Positions 1-8,563 of a DNA stretch of 40,094 bases are shown one piece after another. Position numbers and translations under genes: made by a program. The DNA is from Sphingopyxis sp. (GTDB lineage: Bacteria; Pseudomonadota; Alphaproteobacteria; Sphingomonadales; Sphingomonadaceae), in assembly GCA_013911715.1 (NCBI GenBank), contig JACEST010000003.1, positions 1-40,094 on the forward strand, in the 5' to 3' direction. The notes under the pieces are model-generated. The model saw nothing but the letters and a program-made list of their open reading frames with translations. It searched no databases and was not told where the DNA came from. The number at the start of each line of letters is the position of its first letter. Within the stretch, counting starts at the first letter, position 1.

Positions 1-116
1 GCCTTGCGGCGCACGACCCAGCGGGTCGTCGACGGCGGCGGCAGCGAGTTCAGCGTCAGCGGTTCGCCAAGGGGGCCAATGACCTGTGCCGGCCTGATTT
101 TTTGGTTTTCGATCAT
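1..116 (-). CDS. sciP: SciP-like CtrA inhibitor (DUF1153 family), C-terminus cut off by window edge
   Basis: Reverse-strand translation from ATG at 116: MIENQKIRPAQVIGPLGEPLTLNSLPPPSTTRWVVRRKA..., matching the SciP/DUF1153 N-terminal pattern (IGPxGxPLTLxxLPPPxTxRWVxRRKAE). Too short for the supplied ORF track. Confidence 0.85.
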   Translation of the reverse strand, partial: MIENQKIRPAQVIGPLGEPLTLNSLPPPSTTRWVVRRK

Positions 117-117
117 A

Positions 118-513
118 TCATTCCATCCCCGGACCGTCGCCATCGGGGCGTTCGGTGTTGAGCGGTCCTTCTATCGCATCATGTTTGACCATCGGCTGAA
201 ACGCCTTGGTAAACGGGCTCTTCATTTCTTTGTCACATACGCCTTCACCGTCCCCGTTCGGGACAGTTCCCAGCGCGACATCAGCAAAGCGCGCTGGCGC
301 TGGAACAGCCTGTCCGTCGCTGGTCCGTCCTGGCGGCAACAGGCTGCCGTGCGGCACTGGGCTGCTGGCGTCGTCGCGGCTGCACCGCCCGGCGACGAGT
401 CGCGCGGTCGGCGATGCCGCCTGACGGGCGCCAGTGACAGCCAGCAGCACATCGAATCCGGGACGAATCGCCGAATCGCGGTGTGCGGCACGAGGCGGAA
501 AATCAAACTTCAT
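118..513 (-). CDS. hypothetical protein, 131 aa, directly upstream of sciP
   Basis: Open frame with GGGGGG upstream of ATG; its TGA lies 1 nt before the sciP ATG (TGATATG). No recognised domain; competing frames exist. Confidence 0.4.
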   Translation of the reverse strand: MKFDFPPRAAHRDSAIRPGFDVLLAVTGARQAASPTARLVAGRCSRDDASSPVPHGSLLPPGRTSDGQAVPAPARFADVALGTVPNGDGEGVCDKEMKSPFTKAFQPMVKHDAIEGPLNTERPDGDGPGME

Positions 514-668
514 GCCCCCCGATTAGCAGCAACCGCCTAAGCCACCGTAAAGGCCGCCTTCATTCCTCATTAGCGATGGTTAATGGCGCGGCCTGATACG
601 GCCATTGTCGCGGCTTCGCTGGCGGGTGCTGGCCATGGCGGCCCGGGCGGAGTAAAGGCGCGGGGCGT

Positions 669-1814
669 ATGACCGTGCCAGACCGCCTCGACAGCCTTGC
701 TGGTGATTTTCAGCTGAACCTGCCGCTGGCGGGCAAGCGCATTGTTGTGGCGATGTCGGGCGGCGTGGATTCGAGCGTCGTTGCCGCACTCGCCGCGCGC
801 TCAGGCGCCGAAGTGATCGGTGTGACGCTCCAGCTTTATGACAGCGGGGCCAAGGCGCGGCGCCCGGGGGCGTGCTGCGCGGGTCAGGATATTCGCGATG
901 CGCGCGCGGTCGCCGACCGGCTCGGCTTTGCCCATTATGTCCACGACCATGAAAGCCGCTTTCGCGATTCGGTGATCGACCAGTTCGCCGACGAATATCT
1001 CGCCGGGCGCACACCCATTCCCTGCGTGCGCTGCAACATGGGGGTGAAATTTACCGATCTGTTTGCGCTAGCAAAAGAACTGGGCGCCGATTGCCTTGCC
1101 ACCGGCCACTATGTGCGGCGCGTGATGGGTGCGCACGGCCCCGAACTCCACCGCGCGGTCGATCCGGCGCGCGACCAGAGCTATTTCCTGTTTGCGACGA
1201 CGCGCGAACAACTCGATTTCCTGCGCTTTCCCTTGGGCGGGATGCCCAAGGCGGCGGTGCGCGCGATTGCCGCCGAACTGGGCCTGGGCGTGGCGGCCAA
1301 GCCCGACAGCCAGGATATCTGTTTCGTCCCCGACGGCGATTATGCCGCGATTGTGCGCAAGGTTCGGCCCGATGCCGAAGATGCGGGCGACATCGTCCAC
1401 CTCGACGGGCGCGTGCTGGGGCCGCACAGGGGACTCATCCACTATACCGTCGGCCAGCGGCGCGGGATTGAAATCGGCGGGCAGGCCGAACCGCTCTATG
1501 TCGTCCGCCTCGATGCATCGACCAGACAAGTGGTGGTCGGGCCGCGTGCGGCGCTCGCGGTCGCGGCGGCGGTGATTGACGAAGCCAACTGGCTCGCCGA
1601 CCCGCACGGGCGCACCGTGCTGGCCAAGGTGCGCAGCATGGCCAAACCCGTACCCGCGCACTTTGACGGCGGGATGCTGCGCTTTGCGAGCCCCGAATTT
1701 GGCGTTGCGCCCGGTCAGGCGGCGGTGCTCTATGACGCCGCCGCGCCCGACCGCGTGCTGGGCGGCGGCTGGATTGCGGCTACCGAGGCCGCCACCATGG
1801 CGGTTGCTGCTTGA
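669..1814 (+). CDS. mnmA: tRNA-specific 2-thiouridylase MnmA
   Basis: [15 protein letters not shown]-loop, CxxCN motif ([11 protein letters not shown]), [21 protein letters not shown]. Confidence 0.97.
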   Translation: MTVPDRLDSLAGDFQLNLPLAGKRIVVAMSGGVDSSVVAALAARSGAEVIGVTLQLYDSGAKARRPGACCAGQDIRDARAVADRLGFAHYVHDHESRFRDSVIDQFADEYLAGRTPIPCVRCNMGVKFTDLFALAKELGADCLATGHYVRRVMGAHGPELHRAVDPARDQSYFLFATTREQLDFLRFPLGGMPKAAVRAIAAELGLGVAAKPDSQDICFVPDGDYAAIVRKVRPDAEDAGDIVHLDGRVLGPHRGLIHYTVGQRRGIEIGGQAEPLYVVRLDASTRQVVVGPRAALAVAAAVIDEANWLADPHGRTVLAKVRSMAKPVPAHFDGGMLRFASPEFGVAPGQAAVLYDAAAPDRVLGGGWIAATEAATMAVAA

Positions 1815-2025
1815 CCCAAAGGGCGGCAGCGGCTGACGGCGGCGGCGTCCTGTTTTGACCTCGCCGGTCCGATCACCAACCCGAAGGGGGCAACAGCATT
1901 CGCGCCGGTTCGGCTTCGTGATTCCCTGTTTACCTGTCAGTTACCAGATCGGATTAGAAGGTTCGGCTGGGTCGCACGCATAAATTGATTTTTTCGTCCA
2001 ATTTCCGATTGATGGAGTGGAAGCG

Positions 2026-2169
2026 ATGGACCGCAAAGCCGAAGGCCGCCACCGCAGCGGCCGCCGCACTTTGGACCGCCGTTCAGCGGATGAGCCCGAA
2101 TTTTCGGGACCCGAGCGCCGTTCGGGTTCGGAGCGACGCAGCGCCAGCGACCGCCGCAGCCGACTCTAA
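2026..2169 (+). CDS. putative 47-aa Arg/Ser-rich small protein
   Basis: ATG preceded by GGAG about 9 nt upstream; MDRKAEGRHRSGRRTLDRRSADEPEFSGPERRSGSERRSASDRRSRL*. Below the ORF-track size cutoff. Stop overlaps the convergent CoA-transferase stop. Confidence 0.4.
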   Translation: MDRKAEGRHRSGRRTLDRRSADEPEFSGPERRSGSERRSASDRRSRL

Positions 2170-3347
2170 CCGCTGCCGACAGCGCCAGCCTGGATCAGCG
2201 CCGCGATTGACGCCTTGTCATAGCCAAGCTGGTCAAGAATGCTGATGCTGTTGGCGCCAGGCATCGGCAACTGGGCCGGAGCAGCCGGGCGCTTGCCTCC
2301 CATCATCAGCGGCACGGTTGGCAATTGTGTCGCCGCACCGCTGGTCAGCGTAACGGGCTCGAGTCCCGCCGACGCCGCCAGATGCGGGTCATCGAACAAA
2401 TCCTCGGGCTTGCCAATGGGCGCAAAGGGCAGCCCGCTGCCGTCGAGCCGTGCGATAATCTCTGCGCTCGTAAACCCCGTGATCAGGGCCCGGATCTCTG
2501 GCATGATGCGCCCGCGCGCCAGCACCCGGGCATTATTCTGCCGCAGGCTTTGATCCGCCCACAGCGCATCAAGGCCGAACAGCGCGCAGAATCGCTCCCA
2601 CAAGGCGTCGGTGACGACGCCGATGAACACCGGATCATCCTTGGTCGCGAACACATCGTAAATCGCCCAGGCCGAAACGCGTGCGGGCATCGGGGCGGCT
2701 GGCGTGCCGGTGACGGCAAATTGCGCCATATGTTGACCGACCAGATAGACGGTCGTTTCAAACAGGCTGGCGATGACCAGCTGGCCCGCACCAGTGCGGT
2801 GTCGTTCTTCGAGCGCGGCGAGGATGCCGATCACGCCGAACATGCCGCCGGTGACATCGATCACACTGGCCCCGGCGCGCAAGGGTTGCCCGGGCGGCCC
2901 GGTCATATAGGCAAGACCGCCCATCATCTGCGCGACCTCGTCAAGTGCAGTGCGTGCTTCATAGGGGCCGGGCAGGAACCCTTTTTCGCTGCAATAGATA
3001 AGGCGTGGATTGGTCGTCTTGAGCGCATCATAGCCCAGCCCCAGCCGGTCGAGCGCGCCGGGACGGAAATTTTCGACCAATATGTCGGATTGGTCGGCCA
3101 ACTCGCGCGCGATTTTCAGCCCATCGGGATGTTTGAGGTCAAGGCAGATGCTCGCTTTGTGGCGGTTGTACATCGGGAAATAGCCTGCACCCGACCCGAG
3201 CAGCCGCCGCGTGCTGTCGCCGCCAATCGGTTCGACGCGCACCACCTCGGCCCCCAGGCTGGCGAGTATATGGCCGACCGTCGGTCCCATCACCATATGG
3301 GTGAATTCGACGACCCTGAGGCCCGCGAGCGGGGTCGGTCCGCTCAT
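2166..3347 (-). CDS. CaiB/BaiF family (family III) CoA transferase
   Basis: GLRVVEFTHMVMGPTVGHILASLGAEVVRVEP, NRHKASICLDLKHPDG, DILVENFRPGALDRLGLGYD. Confidence 0.95.
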   Translation of the reverse strand: MSGPTPLAGLRVVEFTHMVMGPTVGHILASLGAEVVRVEPIGGDSTRRLLGSGAGYFPMYNRHKASICLDLKHPDGLKIARELADQSDILVENFRPGALDRLGLGYDALKTTNPRLIYCSEKGFLPGPYEARTALDEVAQMMGGLAYMTGPPGQPLRAGASVIDVTGGMFGVIGILAALEERHRTGAGQLVIASLFETTVYLVGQHMAQFAVTGTPAAPMPARVSAWAIYDVFATKDDPVFIGVVTDALWERFCALFGLDALWADQSLRQNNARVLARGRIMPEIRALITGFTSAEIIARLDGSGLPFAPIGKPEDLFDDPHLAASAGLEPVTLTSGAATQLPTVPLMMGGKRPAAPAQLPMPGANSISILDQLGYDKASIAALIQAGAVGSG

Positions 3348-4258
3348 CCGCGTGCCTCCCAGCCGAGCGGCAGCCCCGCGTCGGGCGTAAAGCCATAAAG
3401 CGGCTCGCCGGGAAGCGCCTCGGCGACAATCGCACGGACCTTCATCAGCGCGCCCAGATCGATGCCCGTTTCAACCCCCATGGCCGCAAGCATGAAGGCC
3501 AGATCTTCGGTCACGATATTGCCCGACGCGCCAGGAGCAAAGGGACAGCCGCCAATGCCGCCCAGCGACGCATCAAGCGTGGTAATGCCCTCCTCGATCC
3601 CCGCGAGCGCATTGGCAAGGCCCAGCCCGCGCGTATTGTGGAGGTGAAGCGTCGTCATCTTGTCCGCCCCAACTGCCGCGCGCACCTTGCGCACCAGCCG
3701 CTTGACCTGCGCCGGATCGGCATAGCCGGTGGTGTCCGACAGGCTGAATTCCTGCGCGCCTGCTGCGGCGGCGGCTTCCGCCAGCCGGACGACTTGATCC
3801 TCGGGGATCGCGCCCTCCATCGTGCAACCAAAGGCGGTGGACAAGCCGACGGCAAAATGAATGCCAGCGCCGCCCGCGATTTTGGCGACGGCACCAATTT
3901 CTGCAATCATCTCGTCATGCGATTTGCGAACATTTTTCAGACTGTGGGTTTCCGACATGCTGAAGGGAATGGACATGGCGTGCACCCCGGCCTCGGCGGC
4001 GCGCGCGGCGCCCTTGGCGTTGGGCACCAGCGCGACGACATTGAGACCGGAGATGGTCTTGGCAAAGGCCACCACTTCGGCGGTGTCGGCCAATTGTGGC
4101 AGCAGCGACGGCGGCACAAAGCTCCCCACTTCAATCTCGCGCACCCCGGCGGCGGCCTCGGCGGCAATCCATGCCTTTTTGGCGGCCAGCGGCATGACGC
4201 GGTCGATAGATTGAAGCCCATCGCGCGGGCCAACTTCGGAGATGAGGATGGCGGTCAC
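3344..4258 (-). CDS. hydroxymethylglutaryl-CoA lyase family protein (HMGL-like; possibly citramalyl-CoA lyase)
   Basis: EVGPRDGLQSIDRVMP, VSTAFGCTMEGAIPEDQV, LSDTTGYADP, HLHNTRGLGLANALAG, GGIGGCPFAPGASGNIVTEDL. GTG start overlaps upstream TGA. Confidence 0.93.
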   Translation of the reverse strand: MTAILISEVGPRDGLQSIDRVMPLAAKKAWIAAEAAAGVREIEVGSFVPPSLLPQLADTAEVVAFAKTISGLNVVALVPNAKGAARAAEAGVHAMSIPFSMSETHSLKNVRKSHDEMIAEIGAVAKIAGGAGIHFAVGLSTAFGCTMEGAIPEDQVVRLAEAAAAAGAQEFSLSDTTGYADPAQVKRLVRKVRAAVGADKMTTLHLHNTRGLGLANALAGIEEGITTLDASLGGIGGCPFAPGASGNIVTEDLAFMLAAMGVETGIDLGALMKVRAIVAEALPGEPLYGFTPDAGLPLGWEARG

Positions 4259-5313
4259 TCGCTTTCCTCCCCATTCGCAGAATGGGGAGGGGGACCATCC
4301 GCAGGATGGTGGAGGGGTATTCGCGCCATGACTTCAGTCACAATCTGCATTATAACATCTTCCAGCCTATCTTTTATCAACGGTGCGGGGATCCGCAGGG
4401 TCTTGATCCCGTGCGCTTCGAAAAATGCATCGCGCGCAGCGTCCTTAGCCGGATTTTTGCCTATCGAGTGAGACAGGCCATCAACCTCAATGCACAGCCT
4501 TGCAGCCGGGCAATAGAAATCCAGGGTAAAGGGTCCTGCTGGATGTTGCTTGCGAAACTTGAGCCCATCCGGACGGCGGCGGAGCGCTGTCCAGAGGCGT
4601 AGCTCCGGTGGCGTCATGTTCCGGCCCAAGGCTTTCGCTCGGATGATTGCCGCGTTTGTTTTTGGGGGCAGCCGTTTCACCCCTCCACCATGCTTCGCAT
4701 GGTCCCCCTCCCCATCGCTTTGCGATGGGGAGGAAAGATAAATCCATGGCCGCGCTTTCCTGTCGGCGGCTTGCCATGCCGCAATTTCGGCGCGGTGCTT
4801 CAAGGTCAGGTCGATGGCGTCCAGCCCCTCGATCAACATCTGCTTTTCCTCGCTGCCAATGGCAAAATGATGGCCGCCCGCCGTCTGTGCTGCAAGATCG
4901 ACGGTCACGATATGGCCAATCATGCCCCGCATCGCGCTTTCATCCAGCACCACCGGCAGCAGCCCGTTGCGGATGCAATTATTGTAGAAAATCGGCGCAA
5001 AGCTTGCCGCGATGATGCAGTCGATGCCAAATTCCTTGAGCGCCCATACCGCATGCTCGCGGCTCGATCCGCAACCGAAATTGCGGCCAGTGAGCAAGAG
5101 CCGCGTCCCGATGAAGTCGCGCTGGTTAAGCACGAACGCCGGGTCGTTGATGCGCGCATCGACGTCGGCATAGCGCCACGGCGCAAACAGGCCGTCGGCG
5201 AGGCCCGTCTTGCCGGTCGACTTCATCTCGCGTGACGGGATGATCATGTCGGTGTCGATATTGTCGACGATCAGCGGTGCAGCGACGCTGGTCAGGGTGG
5301 TGAAGGGGGTCAT
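4255..5313 (-). CDS. LeuD-type isomerase/hydratase small subunit fused in frame to a DUF559 (Vsr-like endonuclease) domain
   Basis: N-terminal part: IVDNIDTDMIIPSREMKSTGKTG, GRNFGCGSSREHAVWALKEFGIDCIIA. After RPWIYL the frame reads through a repeat (SSPSQSDGEGDHAKHGG) into RAKALGRNMTPPELRLWTALRRRPDGLKFRKQHPAGPFTLDFYCPAARLCIEVDG, typical of DUF559. ATG overlaps leuC TGA. Confidence 0.85.
   Translation of the reverse strand: MTPFTTLTSVAAPLIVDNIDTDMIIPSREMKSTGKTGLADGLFAPWRYADVDARINDPAFVLNQRDFIGTRLLLTGRNFGCGSSREHAVWALKEFGIDCIIAASFAPIFYNNCIRNGLLPVVLDESAMRGMIGHIVTVDLAAQTAGGHHFAIGSEEKQMLIEGLDAIDLTLKHRAEIAAWQAADRKARPWIYLSSPSQSDGEGDHAKHGGGVKRLPPKTNAAIIRAKALGRNMTPPELRLWTALRRRPDGLKFRKQHPAGPFTLDFYCPAARLCIEVDGLSHSIGKNPAKDAARDAFFEAHGIKTLRIPAPLIKDRLEDVIMQIVTEVMARIPLHHPADGPPPHSANGEESE
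4262..4736. mobile_element. putative mobile cassette: DUF559 nuclease ORF flanked by ~58-bp inverted double-hairpin repeats
   Basis: Left arm CTTTCCTCCCCATTCGCAGAATGGGGAGGGGGACCATCCGCAGGATGGTGGAGGGGTA (4262-4320) is a near match to the reverse complement of the right arm (about 4680-4736). The DUF559 coding segment lies between. Confidence 0.6.
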
Positions 5314-6674
5314 GGCGCTGCGATCACCCCCGCCAGCGCGCTCGCCGCCACCACTTCGGGGCTGGCGATATGGGTGCGGATGCCGGGGCCCTGGCGGCCT
5401 GCGAAATTGCGGTTGGTCGATGAAATGACGCGGCTGCCCGGCGCAAAGCCCTCGCCGCCCGCATAAAAGCATAGCGAACAGCCGCTCATCCGCCATTCAA
5501 AGCCAGCATCGGTGAAAATCCGCTCGAGCCCTTCGGCCTCTGCCGCACGCTTGACTGCGCTTGAGCCGGGGACCACCAGCGCTTTCGCGACGCCCGGCGC
5601 GATGCGCCGACCCGCCACAATTGCAGCGGCGCGGCGCAGGTCGGACAGGCGAGCATTGGTGCAACTGCCGATGAACGCGGCGTCGATGGCTGTGCCGGCA
5701 ATCGGCTGCCCTGCCGCCAGCCCGATATAGGCAAGCGCGCGCGGATCGGCGTCGGCCGGGATGGTATCGCCGATGCCGATGGTCTGGCCGGGCGAGGTGC
5801 CCCAGCTGACCATCGGCGTGATCGCGCTGGCATCAACGCTGATTTCGGCGTCGAAAACGGCACCGGCATCGCTGGCCAAATCGCTCCAGTCGGGCAGCGG
5901 ATCGGGGGCATAGCGCCGCCCGGCGAGATAAGCGCGGGTCGTGCCATCGGGCGCAATGATGCCGCTGAAGGCGGCAAATTCGGTCGCCATGTTGCACAGC
6001 GTCTGCCGCGCTTCGATGTCGAGCGCGGTGACTGCTTCGCCTGCAAACTCGACCACATGGCCTGCGCCGCCGCCTGCGCCATGGTGCGCGAGCAACGTCA
6101 GGATCATGTCCTTGGCAGTGACGCCCGTCGCCAGCCTGCCTGTGAAGGTCACCCGCATCGTCTTGGGCCGTGCCACCCGCAGCGCTCCCGTCGCCATGGC
6201 ATGTTCGGCCTCGCTCGACCCGATGCCCCACGCCAGCGCGCCGAACGCGCCTTGTGTGCATGTATGGCTGTCGGGCGCAATCAGCGTGCAGCCGGGCAGG
6301 ACGATGCCCAGTTCGGGCGAAATGACATGGGTAATGCCCTGATCGGGATCACCCACATCGAACAGGGTGATGCCCGCCGCGCGGCATGCGGCGCGCGTTT
6401 CGGTGATGAAGCCTTCGCCGCCCGGCATCAACGTGCCGTCGCCGCGCCCGGGCCGGGTATCGACGATATGGTCCATCACGGCGAACACGCGCGCGGGATC
6501 GGCGAGGCTGCGCCCCGCCTCAGCCAGCGATTTAAGTGCTGCTGCGCCGGTGCGCTCGTGCAGGAAAATCCGGTCGATGGCGATCAGCGCGCTGTCGTCA
6601 CCCAATGCCGCGACAACATGCGCGTCCCAGATTTTGGCGAACAGGGTTTTGTTCAATTTTTCCTCCCCATGCAT
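5310..6674 (-). CDS. LeuC-like aconitase-family dehydratase/hydratase large subunit
   Basis: PDSHTCTQGAFGALAWGIGSSEAEH, FIGSCTNARLSDLR, VVPGSSAVK, SGCSLCFY, STNRNFAGRQGPG. Likely native start is TTG at 6656 (LNKTLFAKIWDAHVV); the ATG at 6674 lies inside a repeat arm. Confidence 0.93.
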   Translation of the reverse strand: MHGEEKLNKTLFAKIWDAHVVAALGDDSALIAIDRIFLHERTGAAALKSLAEAGRSLADPARVFAVMDHIVDTRPGRGDGTLMPGGEGFITETRAACRAAGITLFDVGDPDQGITHVISPELGIVLPGCTLIAPDSHTCTQGAFGALAWGIGSSEAEHAMATGALRVARPKTMRVTFTGRLATGVTAKDMILTLLAHHGAGGGAGHVVEFAGEAVTALDIEARQTLCNMATEFAAFSGIIAPDGTTRAYLAGRRYAPDPLPDWSDLASDAGAVFDAEISVDASAITPMVSWGTSPGQTIGIGDTIPADADPRALAYIGLAAGQPIAGTAIDAAFIGSCTNARLSDLRRAAAIVAGRRIAPGVAKALVVPGSSAVKRAAEAEGLERIFTDAGFEWRMSGCSLCFYAGGEGFAPGSRVISSTNRNFAGRQGPGIRTHIASPEVVAASALAGVIAAP

Positions 6675-6790
6675 GGCATGGGGAGGGGTGCCGTCGCGCA
6701 GCGATGGTGGAGGGGTATCGCAGCGCCGCCATACCCCTCCACCATGCTGCGCATGGTCCCCCTCCCCATCTTGCAGATGGGGAGGAAAAT
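6657..6790. repeat. paired inverted double-hairpin repeat, same family as 4262-4736 but without a gene
   Basis: TTTTCCTCCCCATGCATGGCATGGGGAGGGG...GATGGTGGAGGGGTAT facing ATACCCCTCCACCATGCTGCGCATGGTCCCCCTCCCCATCTTGCAGATGGGGAGGAAAA, with a spacer of about 12 nt. Confidence 0.9.
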
Positions 6791-7272
6791 CATGCCTCCA
6801 AACTCCGCCAATCCTTGGTCACCAATGTCTCCTGAATTGCCGTGCGCGTCTCGAGCAGGCCACCCCGGATCCAGTGCCACGTCCTGCACCGATTGAGGCC
6901 GTCATCCGAAATCTGGATCATCTCGTACAGATAGAGCGACGGATCGCCCTGCCGCTGCCAATAGAGCATCACCGAGCGGTGATATTCGTCCAATCCTACC
7001 TCTGCGGCCCAGCCCTTGATCAGTTCATTGTCCCACCATACGCGCATGTCGCGATATTCGGCGGGAAACTCCCGCACCTCAGTCCGGCCATCGGCCCAGC
7101 TGTAATGATTGGTCTGGTGATAGGGATGCGGACCATGATCGGGAAAGCGGCAGAAGAGGCGGCTCTGATGCTCGTCGACCTTTTCGTTTGCAGCGTTGAA
7201 ATAGGTGTAGGTTCCGTCCCACACGCCTTCGTGGCGCGCGAGCAGCGGCATGGCGTCTCTAATTCCCATCAT
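6790..7272 (-). CDS. conserved protein of unknown function, paralogue of 13331-13789 (possibly lipocalin-like/DUF3598-like)
   Basis: 160-aa ORF sharing HEGVW(D/E)G, ADGR, YEMIQISDDGLNRCRTWHW with the ORF at 13331-13789 (YVEMIDIASDGQSRMRTWHW). Confidence 0.8.
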   Translation of the reverse strand: MMGIRDAMPLLARHEGVWDGTYTYFNAANEKVDEHQSRLFCRFPDHGPHPYHQTNHYSWADGRTEVREFPAEYRDMRVWWDNELIKGWAAEVGLDEYHRSVMLYWQRQGDPSLYLYEMIQISDDGLNRCRTWHWIRGGLLETRTAIQETLVTKDWRSLEA

Positions 7273-8558
7273 TCTTCTCCCAGTCGTGCAATATGAAGGG
7301 CCTTGGCGGCGCGCCCGCGCAAGATGGCAAGCGTGTCGCGGGCGAGGCGGGCGGGGTCGAGCCGCGCCGCATCGACCGGCAGAACATTTGCGGCGGCGAC
7401 GTCATACCAGGGGTCGAACAGCGCGCGCGCGCGCGCAATGCCCCAGGCGGCCAACAAATGGGCACCAAAGCGGTCGGGTGCGAGTTCGGGGTAAAAATGT
7501 TCAGGATCGCCCTTGGGCAACGGCGGCAGTTTGACGGTGAGGCCATAATCGTCACGGAGGCGATGAACAACGTCGCGCCATGCGGCCCAATCAGTGGGCG
7601 GCGTACCCGGCCAGCCATCCGACAAGCCATGCCCGGGCAGGTCGATGTCGTCGCCGTCAACATGGACCAGGCCATCGAATTGGCCCGTGGACAGATGATA
7701 AAATCCGCTCACCGCGTCCGCAGCCAAGGCCGGACAGGCTGCAGCGGGCAACTGCTGCAAAAAGGCGAGGCTCAGCGCTTGATGTTCGGCCGGGGTCGCG
7801 ATCTTGCGCGCCGCCCAGCCCCTTGGCATCGCGCCCAGCCGGTCGATATGCGCTTGCAATGGATCGCCATCATAGGCCGAAATCAGTACCGGCGGCGTCA
7901 CTGCATCGGGCGGCGGAATGTCGCGCGGCGCGCGCAGCACCGCGCCATAGCCAATGCGGTAGGCATCCCCGGCATCAAGCATTTCCAACACTGCGGCATG
8001 GACGCGCGCGACATCGGCGTGCGCGACGGATAGACGCGCTTGGTCGCGAATGTCGAACCAGGGAAAGAACCAGCTTTGTTCGAGCATGCGATTCCACAGC
8101 CAGACCAGATGTTCACCATAGGCCGAGGGGAGCAAGGGCGGCAGATAGGCCTCGCCAAAAATGGCCATTTCCTGCGCCGTCCAGATGGCATAGCCGCCGA
8201 TGGCGAGGCCGCTGAACAGGTGCGGATCGCGCTTCAGCGCGGTGACGAGTATTATCGCACCCGAATGGAAACCATAGGCCGCCACGTGCGTCAGCCCCAG
8301 CGCGCGCACGAACGCGATCAACGCATCGGCGAAGTCATCGATATCGGCATCGGGCTTGGCGAGGGGGTCGGATTGGCCGAACCCCGGCGTGTCGGGTGCG
8401 ATGCAGGTGAAATGGGCGCCCCAATCCCGCATCAAGCCGTCATATTCCGCCGAACTGCGCGGGCTTTGATGTACCATCAGCAGCGGCGGCCCTTTGCCCG
8501 CGCGGCGATAATGGACGCGGCGGCCGTTGATGGTCAGATAATGCCGCGTGATCCGCAT
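7269..8558 (-). CDS. alpha/beta hydrolase fold protein with degenerate second hydrolase-like half
   Basis: MRITRHYLTINGRRVHYRRAGKGPPLLMVHQSPRSSAEYDGLM, IAPDTPGFGQSDP, VAAYGFHSGAIIL; C-terminal half repeats IDLPGHGLSDGWPG. Start reassigned to the internal ATG at 8558. Confidence 0.88.
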   Translation of the reverse strand: MRITRHYLTINGRRVHYRRAGKGPPLLMVHQSPRSSAEYDGLMRDWGAHFTCIAPDTPGFGQSDPLAKPDADIDDFADALIAFVRALGLTHVAAYGFHSGAIILVTALKRDPHLFSGLAIGGYAIWTAQEMAIFGEAYLPPLLPSAYGEHLVWLWNRMLEQSWFFPWFDIRDQARLSVAHADVARVHAAVLEMLDAGDAYRIGYGAVLRAPRDIPPPDAVTPPVLISAYDGDPLQAHIDRLGAMPRGWAARKIATPAEHQALSLAFLQQLPAAACPALAADAVSGFYHLSTGQFDGLVHVDGDDIDLPGHGLSDGWPGTPPTDWAAWRDVVHRLRDDYGLTVKLPPLPKGDPEHFYPELAPDRFGAHLLAAWGIARARALFDPWYDVAAANVLPVDAARLDPARLARDTLAILRGRAAKALHIARLGEE

Positions 8559-8563
8559 CAAAG

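Noticed and set aside
4-540. 178-aa plus-strand ORF
   Set aside because: Overlaps sciP and its upstream ORF on the other strand; no recognisable domain.
4262-4736. Considered a classical IS element
   Set aside because: No DDE/HUH transposase; the only ORF is DUF559 and no clear target-site duplication was visible, so only a tentative mobile cassette is called.
5314-5496. Extended N-terminus of the LeuD ORF (start at 5496)
   Set aside because: Overlaps the leuC 3' end in another frame; ATG at 5313 overlaps the leuC stop and matches the LeuD start.
7419-7442. Short GCGCGC run inside the alpha/beta hydrolase gene
   Set aside because: Within coding sequence of a high-GC genome; no frame disruption and no evidence of phase variation.
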